64,000 nt of DNA from Henriciella sp. (GTDB lineage Bacteria > Pseudomonadota > Alphaproteobacteria > Caulobacterales > Hyphomonadaceae), in NCBI GenBank assembly GCA_021776655.1, contig JAJFFK010000045.1, forward strand, positions 62,001-126,000. Direction: 5' to 3'. The position numbers were made by a program, and so were the translations under genes. Shown piece after piece: positions 40,973 through 49,758 of this stretch (position 1 is its first letter; every line of letters begins with the position of its first letter). Under the pieces are notes generated by a model. That model made no database searches, was not told the origin of the DNA, and saw nothing but the letters and a program-made list of their open reading frames with translations.

Positions 40973-42718
40973 ATGTTGCGTTTTGTTCCAATCCTGCCGA
41001 TTCTGCTTTTTCTATCTGCTTGCGCAAGCGGCGGCCCGATGGCTTTGCCAGCAGATGCCCTGCGTCAGGCGCGTCAGGACATACAGCTTCGCGAGGAGGT
41101 GCGCCACTATTCGCACTTTGCCGTTGCGCGCTATGCGTCGCTAACTGACGATCCGGCGATCGCGGCTGAAAACTACGCCGAGGTGGCGCGTCTTGCACCA
41201 GGTGATTTAACCATTGCCGAGCGGGCCGTATTTTCTGCCTTGCTGATCGGAGATGTTGATGACGCTGCCAGACTCGCGCGCCGCATCCCCGATACCACGC
41301 TGAACGAGACTGAACTCGCGCGTCTGACGCTCGCGATTGATGCTGTTGCCAATAATCACAATACCAAAGCGCTGACCTATCTGGAACAGCCATGGAACAG
41401 TACGTATCACGCCGTTCTGGCACGCAGCATCGCCGCGTGGATCGCCATTGGAAACGACCCAGACCGAGCGATCGAATTGCAGGCGGGGGCTGCGGGTGAT
41501 GACCCTGTCCTCTCCGGTGTGTCGCAAAATCTCGGCGCGATCATGCAACTCAATGCTGGCGAAACCGCGCAAGCGAAAGCTGATCTTGAGCAATTGTGGC
41601 AAGCCGGGGCGCGATTGGCGATCGGGGTAGAGGCGCATACAAGACTGATGGCTCTGGCAGGCGAAACCGACGCTGCCCAGAACCGCCTGCGCGATTTTCG
41701 AGAACTGGTCGGGCGACATCCTGCCCTCACCGCGCTCGCCCGCGAGATAGAGGCGGGCGCCGTCGCTCCAACCAAAACGCTGACACAAAAGCAAGGGATG
41801 GCATTGGCGGTTTATGCTGCCACAGCGGCCCTTGCCAATCAGAATGAGAGCGACCTTCCCGGTGTCTATTTTGCCCTGGCTTTGCACCTTGACCCGGACC
41901 TGGATGCGGCCCGCACCCTCTGGGCAGATACGCTGGATAAGGCAAACCGCCGCGAGGAAGCGATTGCACTCCTGCAAACTGTGCCGCCCGGTTCACTCTA
42001 TCATACCAACGCGCAAGGGCAGCTGGCCTGGGCATTGCGGCGTGAGGGGCGCAATGATGAGGCGCTGCAAATTGCGCAATTCACGCTTGAACGGACCGAA
42101 GATCGCAATATCCGCATCCAACTGGCTGACCTGCTGCAATCGCTTGGCCGCGATGGCGAAGCGGAGGCTGCCTTCACCGAAATTATTCAAGCCGACGAAG
42201 CCAATGGTCTGCATGACTGGCGGATCTATTATGCGCGCGGCGCGGCGCGTGAACGGCTCGGGCGCTGGCCTCCGGCTGAGGATGATCTGAAAGCAGCGCT
42301 TGGCCTGAAACCCGATAGCCCCGCGATCATGAACTATCTTGGATATGGCTGGATCGCGCGTGGAACACGGTTGGATGACGGCTTACGTTTGATCGAAAAT
42401 GCTTTGCGGCTTGAGCCCAGCAATGGCGCTTATACAGACAGCCTTGGCTGGGCGCATTACAAGCTGGGCAATTATGACCGTGCGGTTTTCTACCTTGAGC
42501 GCGCCACTGAGCTGGCCCCGCAAAATGCCGAAATACTTGACCATCTTGGCGATATCTACTGGCAGATCGGGCGCTATACCGAAGCGGGTTACCAATGGCA
42601 GCGGGCGATTGGCTATAGCAATGACAGCGAGGCGGTTGATCTGATCCAGCAGAAAATTGATGGCGGTTTCGCTCTGCTCACGGCTGGCAACACGGCGCTG
42701 GTCCCCTCTGCGCAATGA
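40973..42718 (+). CDS. TPR lipoprotein 2
   Basis: 581 residues; lipobox FLSAC after a short hydrophobic signal (VPILPILLFLSAC). Repeated helical pairs follow, with clear TPRs near the end: NYLGYGWIARGTRLDDGLRLIENALRL, DSLGWAHYKLGNYDRAVFYLERATEL and DHLGDIYWQIGRYTEAGYQWQRAI. The two tandem TPR genes share this ending, so they probably arose by duplication. The stop overlaps ispE by 4 bp (ATGA), a linkage common in alphaproteobacteria. Confidence 0.87.
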   Translation: MLRFVPILPILLFLSACASGGPMALPADALRQARQDIQLREEVRHYSHFAVARYASLTDDPAIAAENYAEVARLAPGDLTIAERAVFSALLIGDVDDAARLARRIPDTTLNETELARLTLAIDAVANNHNTKALTYLEQPWNSTYHAVLARSIAAWIAIGNDPDRAIELQAGAAGDDPVLSGVSQNLGAIMQLNAGETAQAKADLEQLWQAGARLAIGVEAHTRLMALAGETDAAQNRLRDFRELVGRHPALTALAREIEAGAVAPTKTLTQKQGMALAVYAATAALANQNESDLPGVYFALALHLDPDLDAARTLWADTLDKANRREEAIALLQTVPPGSLYHTNAQGQLAWALRREGRNDEALQIAQFTLERTEDRNIRIQLADLLQSLGRDGEAEAAFTEIIQADEANGLHDWRIYYARGAARERLGRWPPAEDDLKAALGLKPDSPAIMNYLGYGWIARGTRLDDGLRLIENALRLEPSNGAYTDSLGWAHYKLGNYDRAVFYLERATELAPQNAEILDHLGDIYWQIGRYTEAGYQWQRAIGYSNDSEAVDLIQQKIDGGFALLTAGNTALVPSAQ

Positions 42719-43599
42719 CCGACTTGACTGAACACGCGCCGGCCAAACTAAACCTGTCTTTGCATGTTGGCCCGGTCAAAGCCAATGGTCGTCACGCGTT
42801 GACCTCGCTCGTCACGTTTACCGACAAGACCGTGTCTGACGTGCTCGATGCGCGGCCCGCGACCAATTTCAGCCTCGCTGTAGAAGGACCGTTCGGCAAG
42901 GGCGCTGGCCCGGCCAAGACCAATCTCGTGCTGCAGGCCGCGCGCGCCCTGAACGAGGCGCTGGACGGCAATGCCCCGCCGCTCTCCTTCCGCCTGACCA
43001 AACGCCTGCCCTGCGCGGCTGGAATTGGCGGTGGATCAGCCGATGCCGCCGCCGCACTGCGCCTGATCGTGCGCGCGCATGGCGGTGACCGGGTGATGGA
43101 CATGGCACGAGAAGTTGCGCCGGGACTTGGCGGCGATGTACTGGCCTGCCTGATTGGTATTCCCGGCCTGATGAGCGGCGAAGGCGAAGCGTTTGAGCCA
43201 ATGCTGAACATTCCGCTTCTCCCTGCCGTTCTGGTCAATCCCGGCGTGGCTTGCCCAACCGGTGATGTGTTTGCGGGCTTCGATGCGGGCGGCGGCAAGA
43301 TGCTGGATCACCCGATGCCGAAAGCCGGACGCGCCCGCGATGCTGATTTCAAAGCCTATCTCGGCGCAGATACGATCAATGCGCTGGAAGCACCTGCCAC
43401 ATCCTTGGTGCCTGAGATCAGCGATGTCCTGGCCGCGCTAACATCGACACCGAATGCCCGCCTCACCCGAATGAGCGGCTCTGGTGCAACCTGTTTTGCC
43501 CTGTTCGATACGCTGCATGAAGCCGAGATGGCGGCGAAAGATTTGCAAGCAGATCACCCCGATTGGTGGACGGTCTCAACCATGTTGGGAGGGGGATGA
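42715..43599 (+). CDS. ispE: 4-diphosphocytidyl-2-C-methyl-D-erythritol kinase
   Basis: 294 residues, GHMP kinase of the non-mevalonate isoprenoid pathway. N-terminal APAKLNLSLHVG, the ATP loop LPCAAGIGGGSADAAAALRL near residues 97-116 and the C-terminal RLTRMSGSGATCFALFD are typical. Its product feeds the chain used by the polyprenyl synthase encoded elsewhere in the window. Coupled at both ends by 4 bp overlaps. Confidence 0.95.
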   Translation: MTDLTEHAPAKLNLSLHVGPVKANGRHALTSLVTFTDKTVSDVLDARPATNFSLAVEGPFGKGAGPAKTNLVLQAARALNEALDGNAPPLSFRLTKRLPCAAGIGGGSADAAAALRLIVRAHGGDRVMDMAREVAPGLGGDVLACLIGIPGLMSGEGEAFEPMLNIPLLPAVLVNPGVACPTGDVFAGFDAGGGKMLDHPMPKAGRARDADFKAYLGADTINALEAPATSLVPEISDVLAALTSTPNARLTRMSGSGATCFALFDTLHEAEMAAKDLQADHPDWWTVSTMLGGG

Positions 43600-44648
43600 T
43601 GCTCAACACGCTCTATGCTTTTGCCAGCATTGTCCTGTTTGGGGCGTCACTCACTTTTTCAATGCTTTTCGGCGCTTTGATGATGAAAACCGGCGTGGTT
43701 GATGCCCCTGATGGCGCGCGCAAGACACAGGCAGTCGCCGTCCCTCGGCTCGGCGGCGTCAGTCTTGCCGGGGCCCTGTTTTGCGCGCTCATTCTGCTAC
43801 CCATCATCGTGATGGTGTTATCGAGCAGCGACCCCAAAGCATCTTTGGGCGACACGACAGCCCTGCTCCAATTGCTCATAAGCAACTGGCTTGTTGTCGC
43901 TCTCACCCTGTTCGGTTTCCTGATCGGGCTTTGGGACGATGTTGGAACCGCGCAGACCCGGCTCAAGCTTGCTCTGCTCGCCGTCGCGGCTCTCGCTGCT
44001 GCAATTTTCGGACTACACCCCGAAGCGTTGACCAGCCCGTTTGGAGACCTATCCGCACCGATCATCCTGATCATTGGCAGTGCGCTATGGCTGTTGGTTT
44101 TTACCAATGCTGTGAACTTCATGGATGGCTCTGACGGTATGGCAGGTGGGGCGCTGCTGATCATGTTCGCGGGATTAGCGCTGGCCAGCGATGCTCTCCT
44201 TCACCTCGGCTGGTTCGCCCTGTTCGGAGCCCTCGCCGGTTTTCTGATCCATAATTTGCGCGGGAAGCTGTATATGGGCGACGCAGGCGCACTTGGGCTT
44301 GGCGCACTGTTTGCCAGCTTGGGCGTGGTTTCAGGGTTAGAGGTTTGGACAATCGCGACGCTGGCTTTACCGGTCTTGCTCGACGTTCTGCTGACCCTGA
44401 TCTGGCGCGCCAAGCATAAGCGCTCCTGGCTGCAGCCGCACCGCGACCATGCCTATCAACGCCTGATCGACAGTGGCTGGAGCCATATCGAAGTCGCCGT
44501 CCTGTATTGGGGGCTAACAGGTGCGTGCGCTGTCGCGGCGGTGATTGCCGCAAAATCTGGCGGGGCTGTGCCGTTCGCCGCCTTTTGGATGCTGACCTTG
44601 GTCGGCACGGTGATGTGGAGCCTGAACCGGCGCTGGAAGCCTGTTTAA
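43596..44648 (+). CDS. WecA/MraY-family undecaprenyl-phosphate sugar-1-phosphate transferase
   Basis: About 350 residues, polytopic with ten or so spans. Diagnostic motifs: the early VVDAPDGARKTQAVAVPRLGG, LIGLWDDVG, NAVNFMDGSDGMAGG (Asp-rich catalytic loop) and LYMGDAGALGLG followed by the cytoplasmic HRDHAYQRL. It transfers a hexosamine-1-phosphate to undecaprenyl phosphate, starting a surface polysaccharide. MraY itself is less likely without a cell-wall cluster. GGGAGGGGG precedes two possible ATGs (43596, 43599), the first overlapping the ispE stop. Confidence 0.88.
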   Translation: MMLNTLYAFASIVLFGASLTFSMLFGALMMKTGVVDAPDGARKTQAVAVPRLGGVSLAGALFCALILLPIIVMVLSSSDPKASLGDTTALLQLLISNWLVVALTLFGFLIGLWDDVGTAQTRLKLALLAVAALAAAIFGLHPEALTSPFGDLSAPIILIIGSALWLLVFTNAVNFMDGSDGMAGGALLIMFAGLALASDALLHLGWFALFGALAGFLIHNLRGKLYMGDAGALGLGALFASLGVVSGLEVWTIATLALPVLLDVLLTLIWRAKHKRSWLQPHRDHAYQRLIDSGWSHIEVAVLYWGLTGACAVAAVIAAKSGGAVPFAAFWMLTLVGTVMWSLNRRWKPV

Positions 44649-44665
44649 CCAACCGCACTCTAACC

Positions 44666-44755
44666 TGTCATCCCGGCCTTGAGCCGGGACCCAGTTCTCC
44701 AGGTGTTAGTCTTCGCAGCTCTGGGTCCCGGATCGCTATCGCGTCCGGGATGACA
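44666..44755. repeat. palindromic repeat, family A
   Basis: TGTCATCCCGG at the left end and CCGGGATGACA at the right end enclose two inner arms (GAGCCGGGACCCAG / CTGGGTCCCGGATC). It lies between the WecA-family gene and a family C element in the 339 bp gap 44649-44987, which contains no gene. It could fold as a terminator-like hairpin for either neighbour. Confidence 0.9.
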
Positions 44756-44820
44756 AATAGAGCTTGGCGGAACCAGCAAAACAGACACGCTGTAAGGTGT
44801 CCGAGTTTGAGGCTATAATC

Positions 44821-44962
44821 TCCGCCAACCCCAGCGAAGGCTGGGGTCCAGCGTGGGAAATTCGGTCTTGGGAAAATGGTTTTCCTGGGTGTATTTTAAT
44901 AACCCACATCCCACTTGGCAAACATCGAGCGATGGATACCAGCCTGCGCTGGTATCGGCGGG
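44821..44962 (+). repeat. palindromic repeat, family C
   Basis: TCCGCCAACCCCAGCGAAGG opens the element and GGATACCAGCCTGCGCTGG closes it, both near-identical to 26645-26747 and in the same orientation. The middle is longer by about 45 bp with unrelated sequence. It ends 25 bp from the ETF-QO stop. Confidence 0.85.
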
Positions 44963-44987
44963 ATACACGAAAAGTGCTCCCCAGGCC

Positions 44988-46676
44988 TTACATATTCGGA
45001 TAGGCGGGTCCACCGCCGCCCTCTGGCGTTTCCCAATTGATGTTCTGGTTCGGGTCTTTGATATCGCAGGTCTTGCAATGGATGCAGTTCTGCGAATTGA
45101 TCTGGAAACGCGGCGGTTTGCCGTCTTCCTCAACCCATTCATACACCCCGGCCGGACAATAGCGCGCCGACGGACCGTCAAACACATCCAATTCGCTGGA
45201 TTTTTGCAGATCAAGGTCGGTGATTTTGAGGTGCACCGGCTGATCCTCGGCATGATTGGTATTGGTAAAGGACACCGAGGTCAGCTTGTCAAAGCTCAGC
45301 ACACCGTCGGGTTTGGGATACTCAATCGGTTCGAATTTCGCTTTGGGCTGCATGTATTTATAGTCTGGTTTGCCATGCTTCAGGGTTGGCAGATAGCCAA
45401 ACCCGAGCAGATAGCGCAGCCACATGTCTGGCATGGATAGCACCGCGCCAATCATCGTGCCGAGACGGGTCATTAGCGGCTTCACATTGCGCACGCGCGC
45501 CAGATCTGTCTTGACCCAACTCGCCTCATACGCCGCCTCGTAGCTGTCGAGCACATCGCCCGAACGCCCGGCACGGATCGCGGCGACGGCTTCTTGGGCC
45601 GCCATCATCCCGGTCTTCATCGCATTATGCGTGCCTTTGATACGCGGCAGGTTCACGAAACCCGCCGAGCACCCGATTAGCGCGCCGCCGGGGAAAGCCA
45701 GCTTCGGGACCGACTGCAAGCCACCCGAGGTGATCGCCCGCGCGCCATAGGCTTCACGTTTGCCGCCTTTGAGGAATTTCGAAATGTCATCGTGATGCTT
45801 GTAGCGCTGAAACTCTTCGTATGGCGCAAGATATGGGTTTTTATAGTTCAGGTGAACGACATAGCCGACCGAGACATAATTCTCGCCGCCTTCGGAGAAA
45901 TGGTAGAGGAAGCCGCCGCCATTGCCGTCCTTGTCTTTGACTGGCCACCCAAACGTGTGCTGCACATAACCAGCCTTGAACTCAGGGTGATCGGCTGGAA
46001 CTTTCCAGACTTCTTTCAGGCCAATGCCGTATTTTTGCGGACAGCAACCGGCTTCGAGGTCATATTTTGCTTTCACGATTTTGGTCAGGGAACCGCGCGC
46101 GCCCTCAGCGAAGAAGACATATTTGCCAAGCAATTCCATACCCGGCTCATACTCAGCCTTATGGCTACCATCCTCGGCAATGCCCATGACGCCTGCAACC
46201 ACACCGCGCACCTCGCCATTGTCGCCGTAAACCACCTCGGATGCGGCAAACCCCGGAAACACCTGCACGCCAAGATTTTCCGCTTCGGTGCCAAGCCAGC
46301 GGCTGACATTCGCCAGCGAGCCAATGAAACAACCGTGATTGTGCATGAAAGGCGGGAAGCCAAATGTCGGCATACCCATGGAGCCCTTTGATCCAAGCAG
46401 CCTGTACTTGTCGGCTTTCACCTCCGTTCGGATCGGGCGATCATCGCGGGTGCGCCAGTCGGGGATCAACTCGTCCATGGCTTTTGGGTCGAGCACCAGG
46501 CCAGACAGAATATGCGCGCCGATCTCGCCGCCCTTTTCCAGCACCACGACTTCGAGCTCTTCTCCGGCCGCGTTGGCCAACTGTTTGGCTCGGATCGCCG
46601 CTGACAGACCCGCCGGGCCACCACCAACTATGACCAGATCAAATTCCATCGATTCGCGCTGTGGGGCGTCTGTCAT
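44988..46676 (-). CDS. electron transfer flavoprotein-ubiquinone oxidoreductase
   Basis: 562 residues from ATG 46676, with GGAGAGAG 4 bp upstream; the longer frame has no RBS. It passes electrons from ETF to ubiquinone at the inner membrane, serving fatty-acid and amino-acid oxidation. The FAD motif is FDLVIVGGGPAGLSAAIRAKQ, followed by GAHILSGLVLDPKAMDELIP, a quinone-binding region and the C-terminal [4Fe-4S] domain (CPAGVYEW, NSQNCIHCKTCDIKDPNQNINW). Length and domain order are standard. Confidence 0.95.
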   Translation of the reverse strand: MTDAPQRESMEFDLVIVGGGPAGLSAAIRAKQLANAAGEELEVVVLEKGGEIGAHILSGLVLDPKAMDELIPDWRTRDDRPIRTEVKADKYRLLGSKGSMGMPTFGFPPFMHNHGCFIGSLANVSRWLGTEAENLGVQVFPGFAASEVVYGDNGEVRGVVAGVMGIAEDGSHKAEYEPGMELLGKYVFFAEGARGSLTKIVKAKYDLEAGCCPQKYGIGLKEVWKVPADHPEFKAGYVQHTFGWPVKDKDGNGGGFLYHFSEGGENYVSVGYVVHLNYKNPYLAPYEEFQRYKHHDDISKFLKGGKREAYGARAITSGGLQSVPKLAFPGGALIGCSAGFVNLPRIKGTHNAMKTGMMAAQEAVAAIRAGRSGDVLDSYEAAYEASWVKTDLARVRNVKPLMTRLGTMIGAVLSMPDMWLRYLLGFGYLPTLKHGKPDYKYMQPKAKFEPIEYPKPDGVLSFDKLTSVSFTNTNHAEDQPVHLKITDLDLQKSSELDVFDGPSARYCPAGVYEWVEEDGKPPRFQINSQNCIHCKTCDIKDPNQNINWETPEGGGGPAYPNM

Positions 46677-46775
46677 CAATCTCTCTCCAAAAGGTAGCGG
46701 CAACGATGCACCTGCTTTATACCTTAATACGTAATTGTCCTGTGTCCTCATTTAGCTCAAGAATTCAAGCTCTCA

Positions 46776-47615
46776 ATGCCTCAAAATGCCTCTGCCCTAG
46801 CGTTAAAGGCTCTCACAGAGTGGTGGGAGGAGATGGGCGTTGCGGTTGATACGTCGGTGATTCGCGCGGTCACGGCCGCCAATCCGACTCGTCCGGGCTC
46901 GATCCGGGACCTCGTGCCGCAAAATCAGGATAGGCCGAAAGGGACCCCGGATCAGGTCCGGGGCAATCGGAAAACAAACAAAACCAAATCCCCCGACACC
47001 CTGATCGCCGAAGCGCGGGCCTTGGCCGCCAGTGCCGCTGACCTGCCTGCCCTGAAAGCCGCGATCGAAGCGTTCGAAGGCAGCCCGCTAAAAGCCCAGT
47101 GTGACAAGACGGTGATCTGTGATGGCACGCCAAATGCGCCCGTCATGGTGATCGGCGAAGGCCCCGGTGGACAGGAAGATCGCACCGGCCTGCCCTTTGT
47201 CGGCAAGGCCGGCCAATTGCTCAACCGGATGCTGGCCGCGATCAATCTCGACCGCAAAACCAATACATTCATCACCAATGTGAACTATTGGCGTCCGCCC
47301 GGAAACCGTAATCCGGAGGCGGATGAGCTTGCGCTCTGTCGCCCATTCGTTGACCGGATGATTGAGCTGAGCCAGCCCAAGATCATCATTGCGGCGGGCG
47401 GCGTGGCGGCCAAATGCCTGCTCGGCACAAACACCGGGATCATGCGTCTGCGCGGGACGAAACAGACATTCACGTTACCGGATGGGACTGAGTTTCCAAT
47501 AATCCCGATGCTGCACCCGGCCTACCTCTTGCGCCGACCACAAGACAAAAGCCGCGCCTGGCGTGATCTGCTCCTGTTGCAAGCAGAACTGGAAACGATG
47601 GGGGTTGTGATTTGA
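46776..47615 (+). CDS. uracil-DNA glycosylase family 4 with repeat-derived linker
   Basis: 279 residues. The catalytic part has VMVIGEGPGGQEDRTGLPFVGKAGQLLNRML, NVNYWRPPGNRNPEADELALC and MLHPAYLLRRPQDK; cysteines in AQCDKTVICDG and LALCRPF fit the [4Fe-4S] cluster of family 4 enzymes. It removes uracil from DNA. The linker at about residues 39-64 (RPGSIRDLVPQNQDRPKGTP and onward) is encoded by a palindromic repeat at 46891-46965. The N-terminal helix (ALALKALTEWWEEMGV) precedes it. Divergent from ETF-QO by 99 bp. Confidence 0.9.
   Translation: MPQNASALALKALTEWWEEMGVAVDTSVIRAVTAANPTRPGSIRDLVPQNQDRPKGTPDQVRGNRKTNKTKSPDTLIAEARALAASAADLPALKAAIEAFEGSPLKAQCDKTVICDGTPNAPVMVIGEGPGGQEDRTGLPFVGKAGQLLNRMLAAINLDRKTNTFITNVNYWRPPGNRNPEADELALCRPFVDRMIELSQPKIIIAAGGVAAKCLLGTNTGIMRLRGTKQTFTLPDGTEFPIIPMLHPAYLLRRPQDKSRAWRDLLLLQAELETMGVVI
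46891..46965. repeat. palindromic repeat (family A-like) inside the uracil-DNA glycosylase gene
   Basis: GTCCGGGCTCGATCCGGGAC (46891-46910) and the facing GGGACCCCGGATCAGGTCCG (46941-46960) form nested inverted arms. The same type of arm (GTCCCGGACTTGATCCGGGA) occurs at 56352-56371 outside any gene. It is carried in frame as a linker of about 25 residues. Confidence 0.85.
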
Positions 47616-47684
47616 TGTCAAACAGAGGATGCTCTTCATTGTGCTTCGTTGCCAGTATCTCTCAGCGCAAAGGATTAGTACAGC

Positions 47685-48131
47685 ATGACACGCATGATCA
47701 AAATAGCAGTGCTCAGCACTGCAGTTGCTATAATCGCTGCCACCTCAAACGCTCAAAGCGCCTTGAGCCTGAATGATATCAGGGCCGCCGTGGATTCATC
47801 TGGATACGAAATTGTATCGACAGCTGAGACTGGCATATTCATCGAAATAGGTGGCAATAAAGTCTATATATCAGTTGCCGGGTTTGACGGGGACATCACC
47901 TACGTTCACTGGCATCCAACGCTTGGTGACCATATCCAGCCAGACGCTATCAACGTATTCAATCGCGACATAAAATTCGGGCGTATCTATCGTGATGCGG
48001 ATGGCGATATTGTTTTGCAAATGGACCGAAATGTTACCGGCGGGGCGACTGAGGCAAATGTGGCATCGGATCTGGAAGTAATGGAAATGTTGCTGGATAA
48101 ACTGAACACCGACAATCCGCGCTCAAACTAG
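47685..48131 (+). CDS. exported YbjN-like protein
   Basis: 148 residues. Signal peptide at the N-terminus (KIAVLSTAVAIIAATSNAQS) and then a compact alpha/beta domain with DIRAAVDSSGYEIV, GIFIEIGGNKVYISV, FNRDIKFGRIYRDADGDIVLQMD and ASDLEVMEMLLDKL, the layout of the YbjN family. AAGGA stands 10 bp before the ATG. Function in the family is unknown. Exported members are common in alphaproteobacteria. Confidence 0.75.
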   Translation: MTRMIKIAVLSTAVAIIAATSNAQSALSLNDIRAAVDSSGYEIVSTAETGIFIEIGGNKVYISVAGFDGDITYVHWHPTLGDHIQPDAINVFNRDIKFGRIYRDADGDIVLQMDRNVTGGATEANVASDLEVMEMLLDKLNTDNPRSN

Positions 48132-48155
48132 TCGGTTTTCATCACGACTCACGCC

Positions 48156-48842
48156 ATGCCCGCCCCGCTCTCAATCATCATTCCGGCGCTGAATACCGCC
48201 ACCGACCTGCCGCTTTGCCTGAGCAGCCTGTTGCCGGGTCTTGAAACCGGGCTGATCCGCGAGGTTATCCTGGTTGATGCTGGATCGACCGATGAGACGA
48301 AGCAAATTGCCGAAGATTGCGGTGCCACCGTCCTGACTAGCCCAGAGCCGGGCCGCGCCAAACAGCTCATTCACGGCGCTGCCAATGCGCGCGGCGATTG
48401 GCTGCTCTTCCTCCACGCCGACACAGCACTTAGCCGCGATTGGGCCGAGCGCGTCAGCGCCCATATCACTGAGCGCCCGGACAAGGCGGCGGCCTTCACG
48501 CTGGCCTATCGCAGCGACGCAACTATCGCCAAAACCGTCGCCCGGCGTGCCAATTGGCGCACCCGTACGCTTGGCCTGCCTTATGGTGATCAGGGCCTGC
48601 TAATCTCTCGCCAATTGTATGATGAGATCGGCGGTTACCCTGACATTCAGCTAATGGAGGACGTGAAAATCGTGCAAGCGATTGGCAAACGCCGCTTGTG
48701 CCTGCTCAGTGCAGAAGCCCGCACCAGCGCGGCAAAATATGAACGCGATGGCTGGCGTAGGCGCAGTTGGCACAATACCTGGCTTCTAACCCGATATTTA
48801 CTTGGCGCAGACCCAGAAAAACTGGCAAAGTCATACACATAG
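48156..48842 (+). CDS. family 2 glycosyltransferase (TIGR04283-type)
   Basis: 228 residues. LSIIIPALNTATDLPLCLSSL, VDAGSTDETKQIAEDCGA, then FLHADTALSRDW (DxD-like His-Ala-Asp) and the acceptor block GDQGLLISRQLYDEIGGYPDIQLMEDVKIV are typical of the TIGR04283 group. That group is annotated as arsenosugar biosynthesis from its genomic neighbours in other species; no arsM or arsS is visible here, so the name is not evidence for arsenic chemistry. It is followed by a short gene and then the TIGR04282-type partner. Confidence 0.85.
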   Translation: MPAPLSIIIPALNTATDLPLCLSSLLPGLETGLIREVILVDAGSTDETKQIAEDCGATVLTSPEPGRAKQLIHGAANARGDWLLFLHADTALSRDWAERVSAHITERPDKAAAFTLAYRSDATIAKTVARRANWRTRTLGLPYGDQGLLISRQLYDEIGGYPDIQLMEDVKIVQAIGKRRLCLLSAEARTSAAKYERDGWRRRSWHNTWLLTRYLLGADPEKLAKSYT

Positions 48843-48859
48843 ATGGGAAGGGCCAGTGA

Positions 48860-49057
48860 ATGCGTATTGAAGCCGTTTGGGAAGACGAATTAGGCGAAGG
48901 CTATGTCTATCTACCGAGCCATCCCGGCCCTGGCACCGCCGGGTGCGTCGTTCGTTCACTCGATGTCTTCGCCTTTGATCCCAGCCTGCGCGGGGCTCAG
49001 GTGATTCTCGACATTGACGATCAGGACCGTATTATCGGCATTGAGATCGTGCGTTAG
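48860..49057 (+). CDS. DUF2283 family small protein
   Basis: 65 residues: MRIEAVWEDELGEGYVYLPS, then VRSLDVFAFDPSLRGAQVILDIDDQDRIIGIEIV, the characteristic end of DUF2283 proteins. GGAAGGG precedes the ATG. It is sandwiched between the two glycosyltransferases (18 bp after one, 5 bp before the other), so it is probably translated as part of their operon. Function unknown. Confidence 0.75.
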   Translation: MRIEAVWEDELGEGYVYLPSHPGPGTAGCVVRSLDVFAFDPSLRGAQVILDIDDQDRIIGIEIVR

Positions 49058-49061
49058 CAAC

Positions 49062-49688
49062 GTGCGCCCCACTCTGCTGATCTTTGCCAAGCCGCCGCGC
49101 ATGGGCCTTGCCAAGACCCGCCTCGCGCGCAGCCTCGGCTCACCGACACACGCGCGCCGCATCGCAATGATGACCATGGCCCGCACCCTGCGCGCCGCGA
49201 TCAATCCAGGCTGGACAAGTGTCCTCTATGCGGCCCCCGACCGTGACCTTGATCAAAGCCTTGGCGGGATATGGCCCGCGCATCTCGCGCGTCGCTCGCA
49301 AGGGCGCGGCGATCTTACCCAACGATTGAACAAGGGCCTGTTCGACGCCCCGCCCGGCCCGGTTTTGTTCATCGGAACCGATGCGCCGGACATTTCGCCT
49401 GCGCTTTTGCGCCGCGCCATCCGCACTCTTCGCCGCAGTGATGCAATATTTGGCCCGGCCAGTGATGGCGGTTTCTGGCTGTTTGGCTTGAACAAGACGG
49501 CCCGTACCCGCTCGCCTTTTGGCAATGTGCGCTGGTCAACCGAGCACGCGATGGAAGATGTCTGGAGCCACCTGCCCAGACACAATCGTGTCGCCATGTT
49601 GCCTGAGCTTATCGATATTGATGATGGCGATGACTGGCGTGCCTGGCGCGCGCACGCCGCCACCAATCATCACTATCGCGTTGATTGA
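49062..49688 (+). CDS. TIGR04282 (DUF2064) family nucleotidyl/glycosyltransferase
   Basis: 208 residues from GTG 49062, the first start codon after the DUF2283 stop. RPTLLIFAKPPRMGLAKTRLA is the N-terminal nucleotide-binding pattern, then GRGDLTQRLNKGL, FIGTDAPDISPALLRRA and FGPASDGGFWLFGL, all typical of the family, which has a cobalamin guanylyltransferase-like fold. It is routinely paired with TIGR04283 proteins, as here. Product unknown. Confidence 0.85.
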   Translation: MRPTLLIFAKPPRMGLAKTRLARSLGSPTHARRIAMMTMARTLRAAINPGWTSVLYAAPDRDLDQSLGGIWPAHLARRSQGRGDLTQRLNKGLFDAPPGPVLFIGTDAPDISPALLRRAIRTLRRSDAIFGPASDGGFWLFGLNKTARTRSPFGNVRWSTEHAMEDVWSHLPRHNRVAMLPELIDIDDGDDWRAWRAHAATNHHYRVD

Positions 49689-49758
49689 CGCGAAGACACC
49701 TTGTGCAATTGCCCTCGCTCTTCCTACATTCGCGTCAGATCAAATCATGGAGCCAACA

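Noticed and set aside
44649-44987. Possible insertion sequence or tRNA between the WecA-family gene and ETF-QO
   Set aside because: No transposase frame or terminal repeats of an IS and no cloverleaf; the region is explained by one family A and one family C repeat.
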